The position numbers and the translations under genes are program-made. From positions 1-64,000 of the forward strand of contig JAJIRX010000680.1 in assembly GCA_023853785.1 (NCBI GenBank): a stretch of DNA of 64,000 nucleotides, in the 5' to 3' direction. The notes under the pieces were generated by a model. It made no database searches. It was not told the origin of the DNA and saw nothing but the letters and a program-made list of their open reading frames with translations. This document shows, piece after piece, positions 11,221 through 23,537 of the stretch. This DNA is from Psilocybe azurescens (Eukaryota; Basidiomycota; Agaricomycetes; Agaricales; Agrocybaceae). The number at the start of each line of letters is the position of its first letter. Position 1 is the first letter of the stretch.

Positions 11221-12981
11221 ATGTCCCCTCCCTTTGACTCCTGGCCACAAAATCACAATGCCCCCGCCATCCCCCACCAACAGCAGCAACAGAGCAAGAA
11301 GCCCAGACATCGCCACTCCCCACCCAGCTCGCCGCCCTCAATCACCTTTTCGACCAGAACGAGCATCCTCCTTTGGAGCAGAGATCAGCTTTGGCTGACC
11401 GTTTGGGGATGTATGTCGTCCCTTCTCTATATCTATCGTCTTTGTCTCATCGTACCCTAGGGAGACAAAGACTGTCAATGCCTGGTTTCAAAATAAACGG
11501 GCCTCTTCAAAGAAGCGGGTTCGCGGTGGTGGGGCAGCCCAATACGATCCCCAGCCTATAAATACGGCACCACCCCGCCGCCACTTCCCTCTCTGCAAAA
11601 TCACGATATGCATCGTCACAACGATATGCATGACATTCTCGACGACGACTATCTATTGTCGCACTCACGCTCGGTGTCTGTAGTCCAATCAGAATGTCCC
11701 CCACCCTTTTACGCTGGTCATCCAGATCATGCCCACTTCTACACAGAGTCGGAAAATGTGCCCCGTCGTATGCGCATACGACCTTCCTCGGAGCAGACCG
11801 ATGAGCTCAGAAAGCTGTACAACATTAACCCACATCCTAGCACCGAGCAGCGGACTACCCTTGCTCGAAGTATTGGCATGTAAGTGATCTATTTTTATTA
11901 CTATCTTATCCCATTTTCCTTTCTCTCCGGGGGAGGCCGTTTTACCTGTATGTGTGGGGAAAAGAGATTTCAAGTCTGATTGGGTCCTCCATACACAGGC
12001 GTTACGAAAGTGTTACAAATTGGTTCCAAAACCAGCGGAGCCTGGCAAAAAGAGGAAAGAAGACGAGCCAGAATCGTTTTCTCCCTCCGCTACCAAGGCC
12101 GAGTATCCCCATGAGACACGGCAGTACTCGGCATTCCCCCTCCCTCCCTTCCACATCCGTCCTTGGGCCTCCCCCTCTCCCAGCTCATCCTCCCCTTGTA
12201 CATGCTAATAACTCTGTTTCGTTTAGGTCGCCGAGCGTCTCTCCCTCGATGGACGATCAGTCCCCGCGGAGATCATCACGCCGGAGTCCAACTCCCTATG
12301 GCAGCATGACTACCAATTTTGCACGCCCACGCCGTTCACGCCCTGAACCGTATCAGCTTGACGCCTTGAAGGTTCTGTTTACGAAGACTTCCACGCCTAC
12401 CATTGAAGAACGCTCGGCATTAGCGCTAGAGATCGGAATGTACGTGATCCCTTTTTCACAATTCCTTTATCACCGACATTATAAAAAGTCTCAGCCAGCT
12501 GATATGTCATTAATTTCACAGGGATGTCGGAAAAGTGACCAACTGGTTCCGCAATCTGCGGCAGACTGCACGCAAACGCTCAAAGAAGTCTGGCAGCGGG
12601 GATGACGAAGACGATGATAGTTACCTTGGAGGCGATATGTATTCGGCGTCAGCCTCGCGCTTCGGAACGCCCTCGTTTGGCTCGTCGTCGTCTTCTATCA
12701 ACGACTATTCGATGGACATGGATGACTTTTATATGCACCATGCTCATTCTGATGGGAGCGAAGAGGATGATTACCAGGAGGCGGTTACCCCGTCGCCTGA
12801 GCACTCGCCATCTCCGCCGCGATCTTCCATAAACCGTCAAGACAAGAGATCACTGGAGACATTGTCAATGCCATATTCGGTTGGGTCCGGCAAAGTTTCT
12901 CCCACTGGCATCAATTATGACGACGCGATGCTCCTCATCAGCTTCCAGCGTGGTATCAGCGGCCGTAATCTACACTATTGA
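11221..12981 (+). CDS. Triple-homeodomain transcription factor
   Basis: Predicted nuclear DNA-binding regulator with three homeodomains in one chain. HD1 (about 11296-11520) has TQLAALNHLF and recognition helix WFQNKR. HD2 (about 11770-12060) has RIRPSSEQTDELRKLY and WFQNQR. HD3 (about 12323-12595) has EPYQLDALKVLF and WFRNLR. All keep the invariant W-F-x-N-x-R. Introns at 11411-11460, 11880-11998 and 12440-12521 each split the Met codon of the 'GM' that precedes helix 3, in the same phase. The N-terminus is Gln/Pro-rich; linkers are Ser/Pro-rich; an acidic and Ser-rich stretch follows HD3. ATG at 11221 follows CACCAAA, a good start context. C runs 11318-11321 and 11573-11576 each appear to lack one base. 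No specific orthologue is claimed. There is no sign of the mating-type HD1/HD2 gene pair, which has a different architecture. Confidence 0.88.
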
Positions 12982-15674
12982 GCATAAAAGTATCTTATAT
13001 CATTGTGAGCTACATCCCGTCTCTGTTCGCGATTATGATGATGATTGACCTAGTTTCTTATTCTTAGAATTGCTTTATCTATTTATCTAGTATTATTCAA
13101 CACAAAATTTTTGATATTGTATAGGATTCTATGCGACGGCCACCCCGCTACGATATCAATACACCCCTTCCAATTCCATTCGAAACCCAGCAAACCGATT
13201 TTTACTCGCTGTAGCCCTTGATGTGTTTCACTGCTTGCTCTTCCCCTATATCTATCATCTACCACCTCAGCCAACTACTTCCTCGACCGCCCTTTCGTTC
13301 CTTTCTTTTCCGCGTACCTCTCGTACTGGACTTGCTGTAGAAATTACAAAAAGACGAAACAAACAAACAATCCTGTATATCACCAAGGCGTTCCGGTCAT
13401 ATATAAAAAGCGAAAAACTGTGTTTTTAGAGTTACGTACACCTTACCCCCTTGCTTTACAATTTGCCTCCTTACATACATACAACTATCCAATCTGAATC
13501 TGATTCGTTACCTTTTCACCATTGCTGTGATCGTATGTAGACTAATGAGATCGTCGTCGACGAATATATTTTGCCGTGCTCGAGTAATTGGATCGGGTGC
13601 CCTGCCCTGGTCCCCGTAATGGAATAATGTACTCTTAGCCAAGAGGTTCCCTTTCTATCATCTGGTACAGAGGTTCTAAGTCTATCTGTGCGCGATCAGA
13701 ATAATACCCAGAATATAAACCCCTGATCATCCATCAACCTCTAATACTTGCACTTGGATGATTCCTCATTTAGAATTCTCCGCCCGCCAAATCTCCACTG
13801 GGCTTACACTTGGACACTTTTTGGATCTTCGGTCGTCTTGAAATTCTTATTTTTCCTTCTCTTTTCCTTGCAGCTGGGGACGTTGGATGATCATTTGTTT
13901 GATAACATATTGGCAGGCATCTACTCGATACTTCAAAGCACAATCAGAAATCGAATCCGGACTTGTAACATGGGTATATATGACACTCTTACGACTTGCT
14001 ACAACTTTGCTAATACCGGTAGTGAGGGTTCCGGAACGAATTAAATCACCCACGAAGTTCGAATTCCAGTCAAGAATAATTTCATCTGTATATAGCTATC
14101 AAACCGTCACGGTGTAGTGGCACGGGAACGCGACTTCAATTAAATTTACAGTAGACGCAATGAATGACGCGCGAAATTAGAGTCTTGGACACCGAAGGTG
14201 ATTACTTATTCGATGTTGCATACATATGTCAGTTGCCAATGGCTGCTGGCTTTATAATCCTCGCTGACTGAGATGGCCTTCTTGAATCGTTGCTAGAGCG
14301 GCGGCGACACTCGGACAGGGGTGGTTATACTATGCCCATACCGATACCGGGTAATGGGAGCTTTATCTTTCTTCCCCACGACGTCCGAGCCCATGATCTC
14401 CATCATGCTTTGCTTCACTAATCAGTCGGACACTGGAGACTCTCATTCGGATTACGGAACGGACTCATCGCACTGTTGCACCTTCCGGGAACAGGATCAC
14501 TTTATTTAAAGAAAGCAGGGTTCTTTAATTCTCAGACTATGTCTCGTTTCAATGTCATTTGATGTTTTTTGATGATGTCTCGCAGAAAGTTTACTCAGTG
14601 AGGGATATAGTCGCGCACGTCGGAATGAGTAGAAGAAAGATCGTCGAGTGGAGCTACCGCTGCCCGGGTTCGTCGATTTTGTCATTTCACTGACAATTCA
14701 GCTGCATTTTCAGTCAGTTATATTTGAAGCAATTTATTCCGTTTTAGGACTGTTTACTTTACGCACATGGTTCATCGTGATTTGCAGATAATTTCATCAT
14801 ATCATCATCATCATCGACGTCCACGTCCACAGGCTTGGCCAGTGCAGATACTGTACAGGCGCTGTCAGGCAGATCACTCCAAGTCAGTATTTCTGTCGAC
14901 GATTTGACGATCGTGCAAAGCACCAATAAGCAGTTATGTGCATGTCAAAATTGTATCGGAGATTTAAATTTTTGAAGTGCACCGCCGCAGCCGACATGTA
15001 GCCGAAGTGGCTGACAGCAAAATTTTAAATTCCGCTTTTACCCATTCGCTAAGGCCTGGCTGAACGATTCTCTTAGTCCGACAACCACCTCATTACCTCT
15101 CAAGGTATCTCTTCCTCTAGTGAGGCAGATGAAGTTACTTGTATGTGCTATGATACTGTCTTTGGAATTTGAAATCTGGGCGGCTGCCGGCGCTAAGCAC
15201 AAACTAGCCCACTAGGGTGCTGTGAAGAAGAGTCGATCACCCGTCGATGTTCTCTTTGACTGTAATTGGGCCCTCTTCTCATCACCTTTGATACCCAACC
15301 CGAGACATATCTGGCTGTACCATCAATCTTGGATAGAGCTTACATCGATACCTCTTGTACGGCAATTTATCAGTCATGCTCTATGAGGTCAATGAGTATC
15401 GACGCAGATATTCGCGTTCTTATATCCTTTTCGCCTGCATTATACTTATGCGAGGACCACTGCACAGAATTGCATGGCTGAAATTATTACTCATCCAGTC
15501 AAGATGATGTTATCAAATGAGCAAAGAGGTCGCTGGACACACTGTCGACTTCAAAACAAAGACCTCGTTCAATTCTTCGAACGAAATATGTACGTATGTA
15601 CTGTCATAAATAATTCACATATCGATGTTACAGCTTGATTTTCATGCTACTCTCTTGCATCCGTTCTCCATTCT
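12982..15674. other. 2.7-kb intergenic region, no gene seen
   Basis: Only short chance frames on both strands. I recognised no RNA gene, transposon end or long repeat. Around 14790-14835 there is a short 'catcat' / 'cgtcca' simple-sequence patch. Likely 3' and 5' flanks of the neighbouring convergent genes plus unannotated DNA. Confidence 0.5.
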
Positions 15675-16633
15675 CTAATCATGCCCGTTTTCATCCAAAT
15701 GCTCGCCATACTCGACGCCTTCGTCGGACCAGTCAACGAGAATAACATCGTCATCATGGTGCTCCTCCTCCTCTTCGTGTTGAATTTCCCTTGACTCCCC
15801 TTCTGTATTCTTGTCTCCGTCGTGCCTATGTGGCGCTATCTTGTCCAAGAGTGCAGACGCATGAGCCAGTAATCGCTTCCCCTTTTCTAAGCCTGGTATC
15901 TCAATCGGTTCTTCTTCCTCAATACCCAAGTCTCTAGTGCGAGGCTTGTCAAGGCCAGTTCCCTCTGGCCATTGATTCGGCACGGTCCTAGGTGGCGGCC
16001 CACGTCGTATGAGATGCGCCCTCGGGACGCCAGTGAGTGCCACGGATGGGGCGTAACCTTTGGGATTCCTTGTGCCGTTGCGCTCGGAGGGGCCATAGGC
16101 ATAGATACCTTTGCGAGAAATGACGATGCCAGGTAACCCACGATGGTATGCGTTGTTCATGTCGGACGTAGATGGTTCAGGTCTACCGTGTACGTTCTCC
16201 GAGAGCGGGTGCGTGTGGAAGTTGGCCACTGTCACCGACCGTTCGTGTTAGCTTTGTCGTGAACCATTCTTCGCCGCCGCAATGAATTCTCACCTAGGAT
16301 GACATTCTTCATGTTGATTCCAGGGCGATTCAAATTAATTGACGCGTTGGGTCCTGCGGTCCTTTGATTCATGCTTGATCCCCTTGGTGCCATCTGCACG
16401 TAGGCCTTTGTAATTGGCCTGTGGATGGGATAATCTATGAGGAAGATGGGTGAGTCCTCATATCTCCGATAACCCAGAAGTCGAGGGTACAGACCGATAT
16501 AGATGAAACCTCCTTGTTCGCAGCAATGGCTCTTGTTGGGGAAAGAGTTCTTCCATGCTTGTTGGAACGTTCCGTTATCTCTGGTCAGACTTTTGACGTT
16601 TTGGAGAAGTTCTGGGACTGTAGGGAGAGCCAT
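15675..16633 (-). CDS. Hypothetical protein with JAMM/DUF4329-like motif
   Basis: Two exons (16633-16294 and 16228-15675) joined by a 65-nt GT-AG intron at 16229-16293 give about 297 residues; stop TAG at 15675-15677. Across the splice the protein reads VILVANFHTHPLSEN and then RPEPSTSDMNNAYHRGLPG and GIYAYGPSERN. The H-x-H-P, eleven residues, then S-x-x-D spacing resembles the metal-binding signature of JAMM/MPN proteases and the related DUF4329 domains of bacterial secreted proteins. The upstream catalytic Glu of that family is not obvious to me. The N-terminal part has two Cys (CCEQGG) and no clear signal peptide. The C-terminus is highly acidic with runs of Glu, His and Asp. A peptidase or deubiquitinase role is inference only; substrate and location are unknown. 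Confidence 0.65.
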
Positions 16634-18229
16634 TGGGGTATTCGAAGGTGCTTGGAAGGTGCTTTATGAAGATGGGCGCAATCGAAAAATCGTACTGTCT
16701 ACTTATACCTTGCTTCCCTTGACTGGGCGTAGACATCCCTGAAGTATAGTAAATCGATCATTTTTCAGGACGGCGTGAATATGTCGACAAATCAGAAGGC
16801 GTAGCATCATGTAGGTACAACCCCTCTATTTTTCAGGAGGTTTAGGTATCTAAGTTCCGTTTGTGGCTACCGCAATAGTGGTTACATTGTTGGTGCATTC
16901 ATGAAACTCTGCGGTCGGGCGTCAAGGTGCTGATATCCTTTTTATTATGATAATAAGATCTCCTTGGTCGGACTTCAAGAACGATACCTACGTCCAAGTA
17001 CTATAGTAGCTATACATGTTATGGCCTTCTGTGTTCGAGAAAAAGCTCGAGAAAGAGTTGATTACTGTGAGGCTTGGGGATGAACCTGTAGGTCTAGATT
17101 TGAAGACTATTGAAAGCCGTTTTGATTCTATTTAGCACGACTTGGCAACTTCCCTTTCAGAGCCAATAGTATGATATATTGAGGTCACCAGAATTGAGCG
17201 CCGAAGTCGACAAATAATATTGATGAATCGGCTGTAGAATTTTTCGACTTTCCTGACTCTCGTAAGTAATCTAAGCAGGTTGTCTCTTTCATTGATACTA
17301 CTAGCATTGATCGTTCAGGGCACGACAACGAGCCTGAGCGCTCATGAATCAATTTTTTGTGTCAATTTATGTCTATTGGGGTATAGCCCCACGCAGACCT
17401 AACTAATACAGTCGTAGATAACGGGATACTGCGCCCTGCTCCTATATAAATCAACATATATACGTACTCTCCCTCTTTTAGAGAATGGGCTTGACGGTAT
17501 AGCCCCTAATTTTCTGTGACGCCCACGCATGCCAAATTCCATCCAGGTTGATTTACTTTGCTCTCATCCCACTATCCTAGGTGTTCTCGCAGTGTTCACT
17601 CTTTAACGTTCTATCAGACCAAAAAATGTCCAACACCATAGCGAATTACAAATGTTCAGCAATCAAGATCGCATAGACGAATCATGAACTATCATGAATA
17701 CTTGCCGCGTTGTCGAGCAACGTTCTGCCTGATGCATTATTCTCATCAAATTGCGACGCGCACCGCATTTTCTATTCATTATGGGCGCGCCAGAGGCCCT
17801 TGAATGAATCTGTCCCCTGAGGCCTCTCGGATGCACAGTCTACGCTTCCATCCGTTCATTCGTAATCCATCTTAGGTTGATCAACTTTACTGTAACGCGA
17901 ACATGTCTCTGATCAGCATTTGGGACGTCCAAAAGATCAAAAATACATACTTAAATGGAATAGCTTTTTGAAACGCAGTATCGTCTGACAAATAAAAGTA
18001 CAATCAGAAAAACGAGTCAAAAAGATGTATTATAGTGGCTGACTCTTTGAGAAAGATAGCTCGAAGACTAAAAGATTGTTCGACACGATTAAGGGAATAA
18101 AATAGGCTATGGGTAATAGGAATTAGAAGTAGGGGTATGCGTATGCTGGAATAATCCGTGGGGTTATAATATTCGGTGCAGAGAAGGTGTGAAGTTTTCC
18201 AAAGAATAAGTCCTCGACAGGTAGGGCCT
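16634..18229. other. 1.6-kb intergenic region, no gene seen
   Basis: AT-richer, with no conserved frame on either strand. Contains the probable promoter of the JAMM-like gene at its low-coordinate end. Confidence 0.5.
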
Positions 18230-19408
18230 TCAGAAAATTCGAAGCGGGCGTTTAGAGTAAAAACAGAGAATGGTAAGCACGAATGTAGCACAACTGATGG
18301 GCAGAGATAGACAAGCTCCAGCCAAAGAGGTGAGAACGCGAAGCATTCCGAAGGTGTCCGTCATGTCTTTACTGCTTCCAGTATGATGGGAATGGGGCAT
18401 GGCATTCGGCCAGCACAATCGACGGGTGAATTTAGGATTGACGAACGGACGGCGAGTGCCTGTAGCATCGAAGCCCGCCGTTTCTGGATACTCCAATGAT
18501 AACCCCATATCACGCGCTGCGAGATGCAATGCAGCCTGTGTGCGCCAATCCAGGTCTTCCTGCGTCATGACTGGTTCTGGCTTGCCACAAAGGCGTCCCA
18601 TGTCCGAAGGCATATGGCGTTGCAAAGGGATGACTTGTACTGTATCGCATTCGATATGTTCCTTGTCTGTAACAGCTTCGCAGTCAAACTCTCGAAGCAC
18701 CGATCCCACGACTTCCCAGATGTCGACCGATGTCAGCGACCAAGTGCCGGATTCGGAAGGTTCTGCTAATAAATATGCTTTTCCACGGCGTCTGATGCGC
18801 GAAACCATCCTCGCCGCCTCGTTGGACAGGTAGGATTCCAGCCAATCGCCGGCGTCGGCAAAGTGCTTGTCAAGAATGGTGACATCAGGCGTAGCCTTTG
18901 AGTTAATGATTGGTTCGTGGTAGTAGTGCTCTTGCCTCTGCCTTCCGTTGATCCTCGCACTCCGATGCTCATGGGGATCCTCGTTGCCCGCCGGCGTGCA
19001 CGCACACGAGAACTGTTCCCAATTCCAAATATCGGGCCCGTATATGTCGACATTATATGCGAGGCAGTCAGAGCAGAGCATTTCGCACAAAGACTGCTCG
19101 TACACCTCGAGTGCGGCAACCGATTTCTCGATCAGTTGGGCAGTCATAGATGGAAATAACCAGCCTCTGATCATCAATAATATCTCGTTCGGCAGAAAGG
19201 GTTTGCGGGAGGAGGAAGGGTTATGTATGATATCGTCTAAGGTTCGTATTTCGTCGGTAAGATATGCCAGAGAAGCATGCATTAGGATCAGTTTCGTAGT
19301 TGAGATTACAGGGTTGGAGGGCATTGTGAGGTTGTTGTACCGGGGATCGTTAAAATCGAAAAGCGGCCTATAGAACGACATAAGTACCTTCCAAAATCGC
19401 GCGGACAT
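18230..19408 (-). CDS. Hypothetical protein with C-terminal hydrophobic segment
   Basis: Not recognised. One long uninterrupted frame of 392 codons, ATG 19406-19408 to TGA 18230-18232, whose composition looks coding. Visible features are LPNEILLMIRGWLF-like sequence near residues 72-86, faintly reminiscent of the start of an F-box; a Cys-containing stretch (LCEMLCSDC, SCACTP) near residues 105-140; and a final hydrophobic segment (about residues 355-385) that could be a tail anchor, followed by KRPLRIF. The upstream sequence might add a spliced 5' exon, because a GTACTT donor-like site lies just inside the start. Function cannot be assigned. Confidence 0.6.
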   Translation of the reverse strand: MSARFWKVLMSFYRPLFDFNDPRYNNLTMPSNPVISTTKLILMHASLAYLTDEIRTLDDIIHNPSSSRKPFLPNEILLMIRGWLFPSMTAQLIEKSVAALEVYEQSLCEMLCSDCLAYNVDIYGPDIWNWEQFSCACTPAGNEDPHEHRSARINGRQRQEHYYHEPIINSKATPDVTILDKHFADAGDWLESYLSNEAARMVSRIRRRGKAYLLAEPSESGTWSLTSVDIWEVVGSVLREFDCEAVTDKEHIECDTVQVIPLQRHMPSDMGRLCGKPEPVMTQEDLDWRTQAALHLAARDMGLSLEYPETAGFDATGTRRPFVNPKFTRRLCWPNAMPHSHHTGSSKDMTDTFGMLRVLTSLAGACLSLPISCATFVLTILCFYSKRPLRIF

Positions 19409-20143
19409 AAGGAAGACATACGTGAGGTCGTCTCCGAAGTGGGTTCGGAACAGTAGTCCTGACTCGAGAGTAAAATCGCGAACGGAATTGACGTGACGTG
19501 AAGTTCTTGCGGCTGAAGACTCAAGAGATGCTATTCGAGAGGGACTCTCCAGGTATTAAAGACTTTGGCATCTTCAGCGCCCTTTGTTGCGAAGAAGAGA
19601 AGTAGGCATATGAAATCTGGGATTCGGGGATGCCAGAAATAGAGCTCCTACTCTGCTTCGAATGAATTGTAAGACCTGTTTGGCTTACCCTGTGCTATGC
19701 CTCATGATGGGCGAGTAAAATTTACCTCGTACTGTGTGCGGACGTTGTATGGCTTCACCACAATCCCATAATAACCTCCGTTCAGATCTCATTTTTGATC
19801 CGGTGAAATTTCCAAGTCAGCGACTTCGACGGAGTTGCCGCCAGCGGGCCATTATTCAGGAAACATTAACTCTTGAACTTTGGGATCGATCGTAATTCTT
19901 TCTGCTGTTTGAATGCCATATGTGGCAACCTCCCGCCACCTCTAATGCATCTTTTCAGCAAGACTTGAGAGGGATTGACAAATGACCGCAATTATAACCG
20001 ATGGTTCTATACTGCATGTAGCAAGAATCAAGTTGACCGCTAGATAACTATATCAAATGTTTATGCAATGCTTTCTGGAAATCTTTGCATCAACATTATG
20101 GGTTAGCGAGGATGGATATAAGCACCAATATAAATGAGGTCCT
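19409..20143. other. Intergenic region, no gene seen
   Basis: Lies between the start of the unknown 392-residue protein and the stop of the E2 gene. Nothing conserved seen. Confidence 0.5.
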
Positions 20144-23088
20144 TTACTCTCCATTTTCCTTGTTCTTCCACGATTCAATCATATTTATACCTTCGTCAAA
20201 TTTGGCGAGTAGGTCAACTTTTGGTGTAGTAGTTGACCCTGTAGATTCGTGCCTCCATGTTTTCCCTCCATAGTAGTTATGACTTGCTTGGTATGCTCGA
20301 ATTGAGGGATCAGTTTTACTCCATTCTACAATCCTTTCAAAGGGTGAGCAACGGACCGAAAAAAAGTTTAAAAAGGGTTCATACTGTTGGCGAATTTTTT
20401 CCTTGCGAATAATGAAGTGTGATGCGATGACGTCCTAAGAGTAAAATAAACGCGTTCAGGGACTTTGATTTGCAAGGAGGAGGTTTTATTTACTCTCCAA
20501 ATCCCATTGCGGTGCCTATCGTCTAGCCACTCGACGATAGCCCATTTCACAGTTTGCTTGGAAATTTCACGATTATATTGGATGCTGACGGTAGCTTTCA
20601 GATTAGCTTGTCCATGTCCGGGCCTGTTATATCATGGTTAACGTGCATTTCATAAACGCTGTCGGATCAGATGGCACGTACTCATTGTAATATGGGCCAT
20701 CTATGAGTATCATACTTTGTATGCTGACAAGAACTTGCAGGAGAGTCGACTTCGGGGACCATTGTTCCTCGGGACTGTTTTATTTGTACTCAGCCGCGTG
20801 GAACGAAGTTTCATTAAAGAACACTCACCGACCAGGCCACGTTCCAAGGAGTGACAAACAAACTTTTCCATCATTGTAGAGATTTGGATTGAATCGTACA
20901 GAGCCACCCCCAGTTGTCTTAAGCTGCATGAGTGGTGGGTTTTCAGGATATTGGATTGGAATAAAGCAATCGAATTCGAACAATCCCCCGGCATATGGCG
21001 TACCATCAGGCCCTGCAATCATGATTTTTCTGGAGAAGGGATCAGAAGCAGTGTCCTTCATTTAAAAAGAAAAAAGGCATTCCAAATGAACGTACATTGC
21101 GTCATTCCGAACTTCATCTACGCAGGCCCACACTCCAGGAGGGAGACTTGTAGCCATAACCGCCAATTCCTTCAAGAGGTGAAGACGGTACTTCGGGACA
21201 CGCGTCGAATTTTGCGTCTGATTCAGTTGAGCGGCATAATAGTAACCTGTGTAAATCAGCTCATCTCCGTTGACATTGTCCTCAGCCAATGACACATGCT
21301 TGAAAGATAGTCTTTCGCAAGCTTCTGCATAGACCCTGTCAAAGTCGAGAGAAACGTCTCGACCCTTTCCTTTACCTCTACTTTTTTCCGTGTTTGCTTG
21401 CAGGGTCCCACTGGCTCGACCTTCTTCTCCTTCCCCCCCGGTTTTCGCGCTCTTGAAGATCAGGTCGGCCAAGGACAGCGATAGCACGTTCCAAGTCATC
21501 CCGCGCCGCTATAATGTCGCCACACAGAGAGGTTCCCTGTATCATCATCTCGTCTACTTCGGTGTCAGCATCGCCGCTGCCAACCATCTGCATTGCCCCA
21601 GCCATGAATGCCTCCGATTGTTTAGTCAATTTCCTGAAAAAAGTATACAAAGGAAGCGTCGTTGAATCGTTCCAAGTGATCTCGCCATCACCCCACATCC
21701 AATTCTCCAGGCCACATGTCGACGCCACTTCCCAATGCTGTTCTATCAAGCATGGGATAGTGAGCTCACAATCCCCCATACGCCGGAGAAGAGAAAGCAT
21801 TGCATTATAAATTTCTTTCCGCGATATCCAGTCTGCAACCGAATCGTTGCGCAACAACGTAGCTAGAAGTGTTGGTATCTGGGAGAGATTTATCAAGTGA
21901 CCAATCGAAACATGCGGAAGCATATCGTAGACCTGAGGATCGTTTGCGTAGGGTGCGGGTAAAAGCTCTGTAAGAGTATTCAAAGCGCGAACGACGATGT
22001 TGTCCCAATGCTGATCTAGGTCCTTCTGATGCTTGGTACCAGAAGCGGAGTCAGAGTCATTTGTGCATCTGCGCACAGCGTATCTGTAGCCAGAACCGCC
22101 ATAGCCGACCCCAGTGTCACCGCCATATCCATAGCCAGTACCACCAGGTCCAACAGACTTTTCTGCTCTCTTTGATTGGCTTTTAGCTATGACCGACGCT
22201 CTCAATTCAGAAGCTGCCCGTTCGGTGATATAATGATGATCGAAACCTCCCAAAATCTCGAAAATCGCGATGGCACGACCCTCAGCACAACATCGCATGA
22301 TAGGACATTTTTCATTTTTTGCTGGTCCTTTACATGTAACTGGGCACTGGACCGATGCGAAACATCCTCGACAATAATTTGTACGGCATGAAGAACATGA
22401 GGCATGAAGTAGGTATGTCATAGATGGCGGCATCAAGGATTCGGTGAGCATGACCTATAGCGTATAAGCAGTCGTTGCGATATTTTGTATTAAGTTGCAA
22501 GTATATTACACTCACGTAACCCCGCGGAGAGTCGACCGACTTTTTGCATTTAGAGCATTGCCTTGTTTTTGTAAAGAGATCTTTGAAGGGCTCTAGAGCC
22601 TCGTCGGGCTTGATTGACGACGATTGGTAAATCCCGGAATCATTTAAATGTGGCGAGCGAGATTTGAGATGGGAACTGATGGAAAGCTCCCTCGTTTTTG
22701 GAGAACTGGGTCGTCTTTCATTGACATGAGATATAGACGGGCCATCAAGAATTTCTACGTCGGAAGATGCGCCTCCATTATTGTCTTCTAAAGCCCATTG
22801 TTGGGCCAGCATTCTTGCCATTGCAGCATCGTCCTCTAGGTCGATTGGCGTGCTCTTGGAACCTGAAGCAATAGGTTCACCTTGCTTCTTAGCAGGTTTC
22901 TTTATGTGTCGTTCTTGGGCTTCAATTTGAGCCAATATCGCTTTTAATTCCTCATCTTCACTTTCTTCTGCGTCTGAGCCAACGATGATGACATCTTTTG
23001 GATCTGGAAGAGGCGCAACCCGTCTGCGTTTAGAGCTTCCCTCAACAATTTGCACAGGAGAAACCGGTCTCTTTGATGAGCGAGGCAT
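20144..23088 (-). CDS. Ubiquitin-conjugating enzyme, BIRC6/UBE2Z-like, with Cys-rich module
   Basis: Predicted E2 enzyme. The N-terminus ([14 protein letters not shown] 23086-23088) is basic and nuclear-like, followed by acidic disordered sequence. A Cys-rich module follows with CSKCKKS, then [19 protein letters not shown] and CPIMRCC, resembling a RING/IBR-type zinc site. A helical middle region leads to the UBC fold: [25 protein letters not shown], then [19 protein letters not shown]. The catalytic Cys codon is at 20858-20860. The [17 protein letters not shown] form is typical of the large BIRC6/UBE2O/UBE2Z group, not of small E2s. The C-terminal helices run to TAA 20144-20146. A G7 run (21433-21439) carries a frame break that one base fewer would repair. 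The junction near 21060 also does not splice cleanly by eye. Confidence 0.82.
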
Positions 23089-23537
23089 TCGGGTATGACA
23101 GTGGAAGCGAGCTCGAGAGACGCGTCCTTGTTCAAGATACAGTCTTGACAAGATGATCTCAGATCAGAGAAGGTCGGTTTAGAGAAAGGCGCGTACAGTG
23201 ATACTTATTCCGCCCCAAGGTACGAGTTGGTTGAGGTGCATCTATGAGTCCTGGTTTAAGTTTAATTAACACCCACATTTGGTCTTATTTGTTCATTTTG
23301 GAACGCCGTCAAAGTCGTGTTGCCCAAGATCAAGTACGAGTTGTGCAACAGTTCTTAGAAAGATCAAGCACAGTCGCGCTTGAGAAATTGAAACACTGCA
23401 TTCGAACCTCCAATTATCATACTTAGCAGAACATCAGCTCACCACAAAAGCAGAACTAACCACAAAATGAATCCACAAAATGGTATTGAAGCTTACAGAG
23501 AAATAGAAAAATAACGAAAGAGCAAAAAAGATATCTA
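23089..23537. other. Short intergenic region between E2 gene and SEC21
   Basis: Both flanking genes run on the minus strand, so this holds the SEC21 3' flank and the E2 promoter. No gene seen. Confidence 0.5.

Noticed and set aside
11221..12981. Mating-type A locus (HD1/HD2 pair)
   Set aside because: The locus is a single gene with three homeodomains, with no divergent partner gene and no neighbouring mitochondrial intermediate peptidase gene in the window.
23380..23420. tRNA-like B-box (GGTTCGAAT on the minus strand)
   Set aside because: No matching A-box, anticodon stem or acceptor stem pairing could be found around it.
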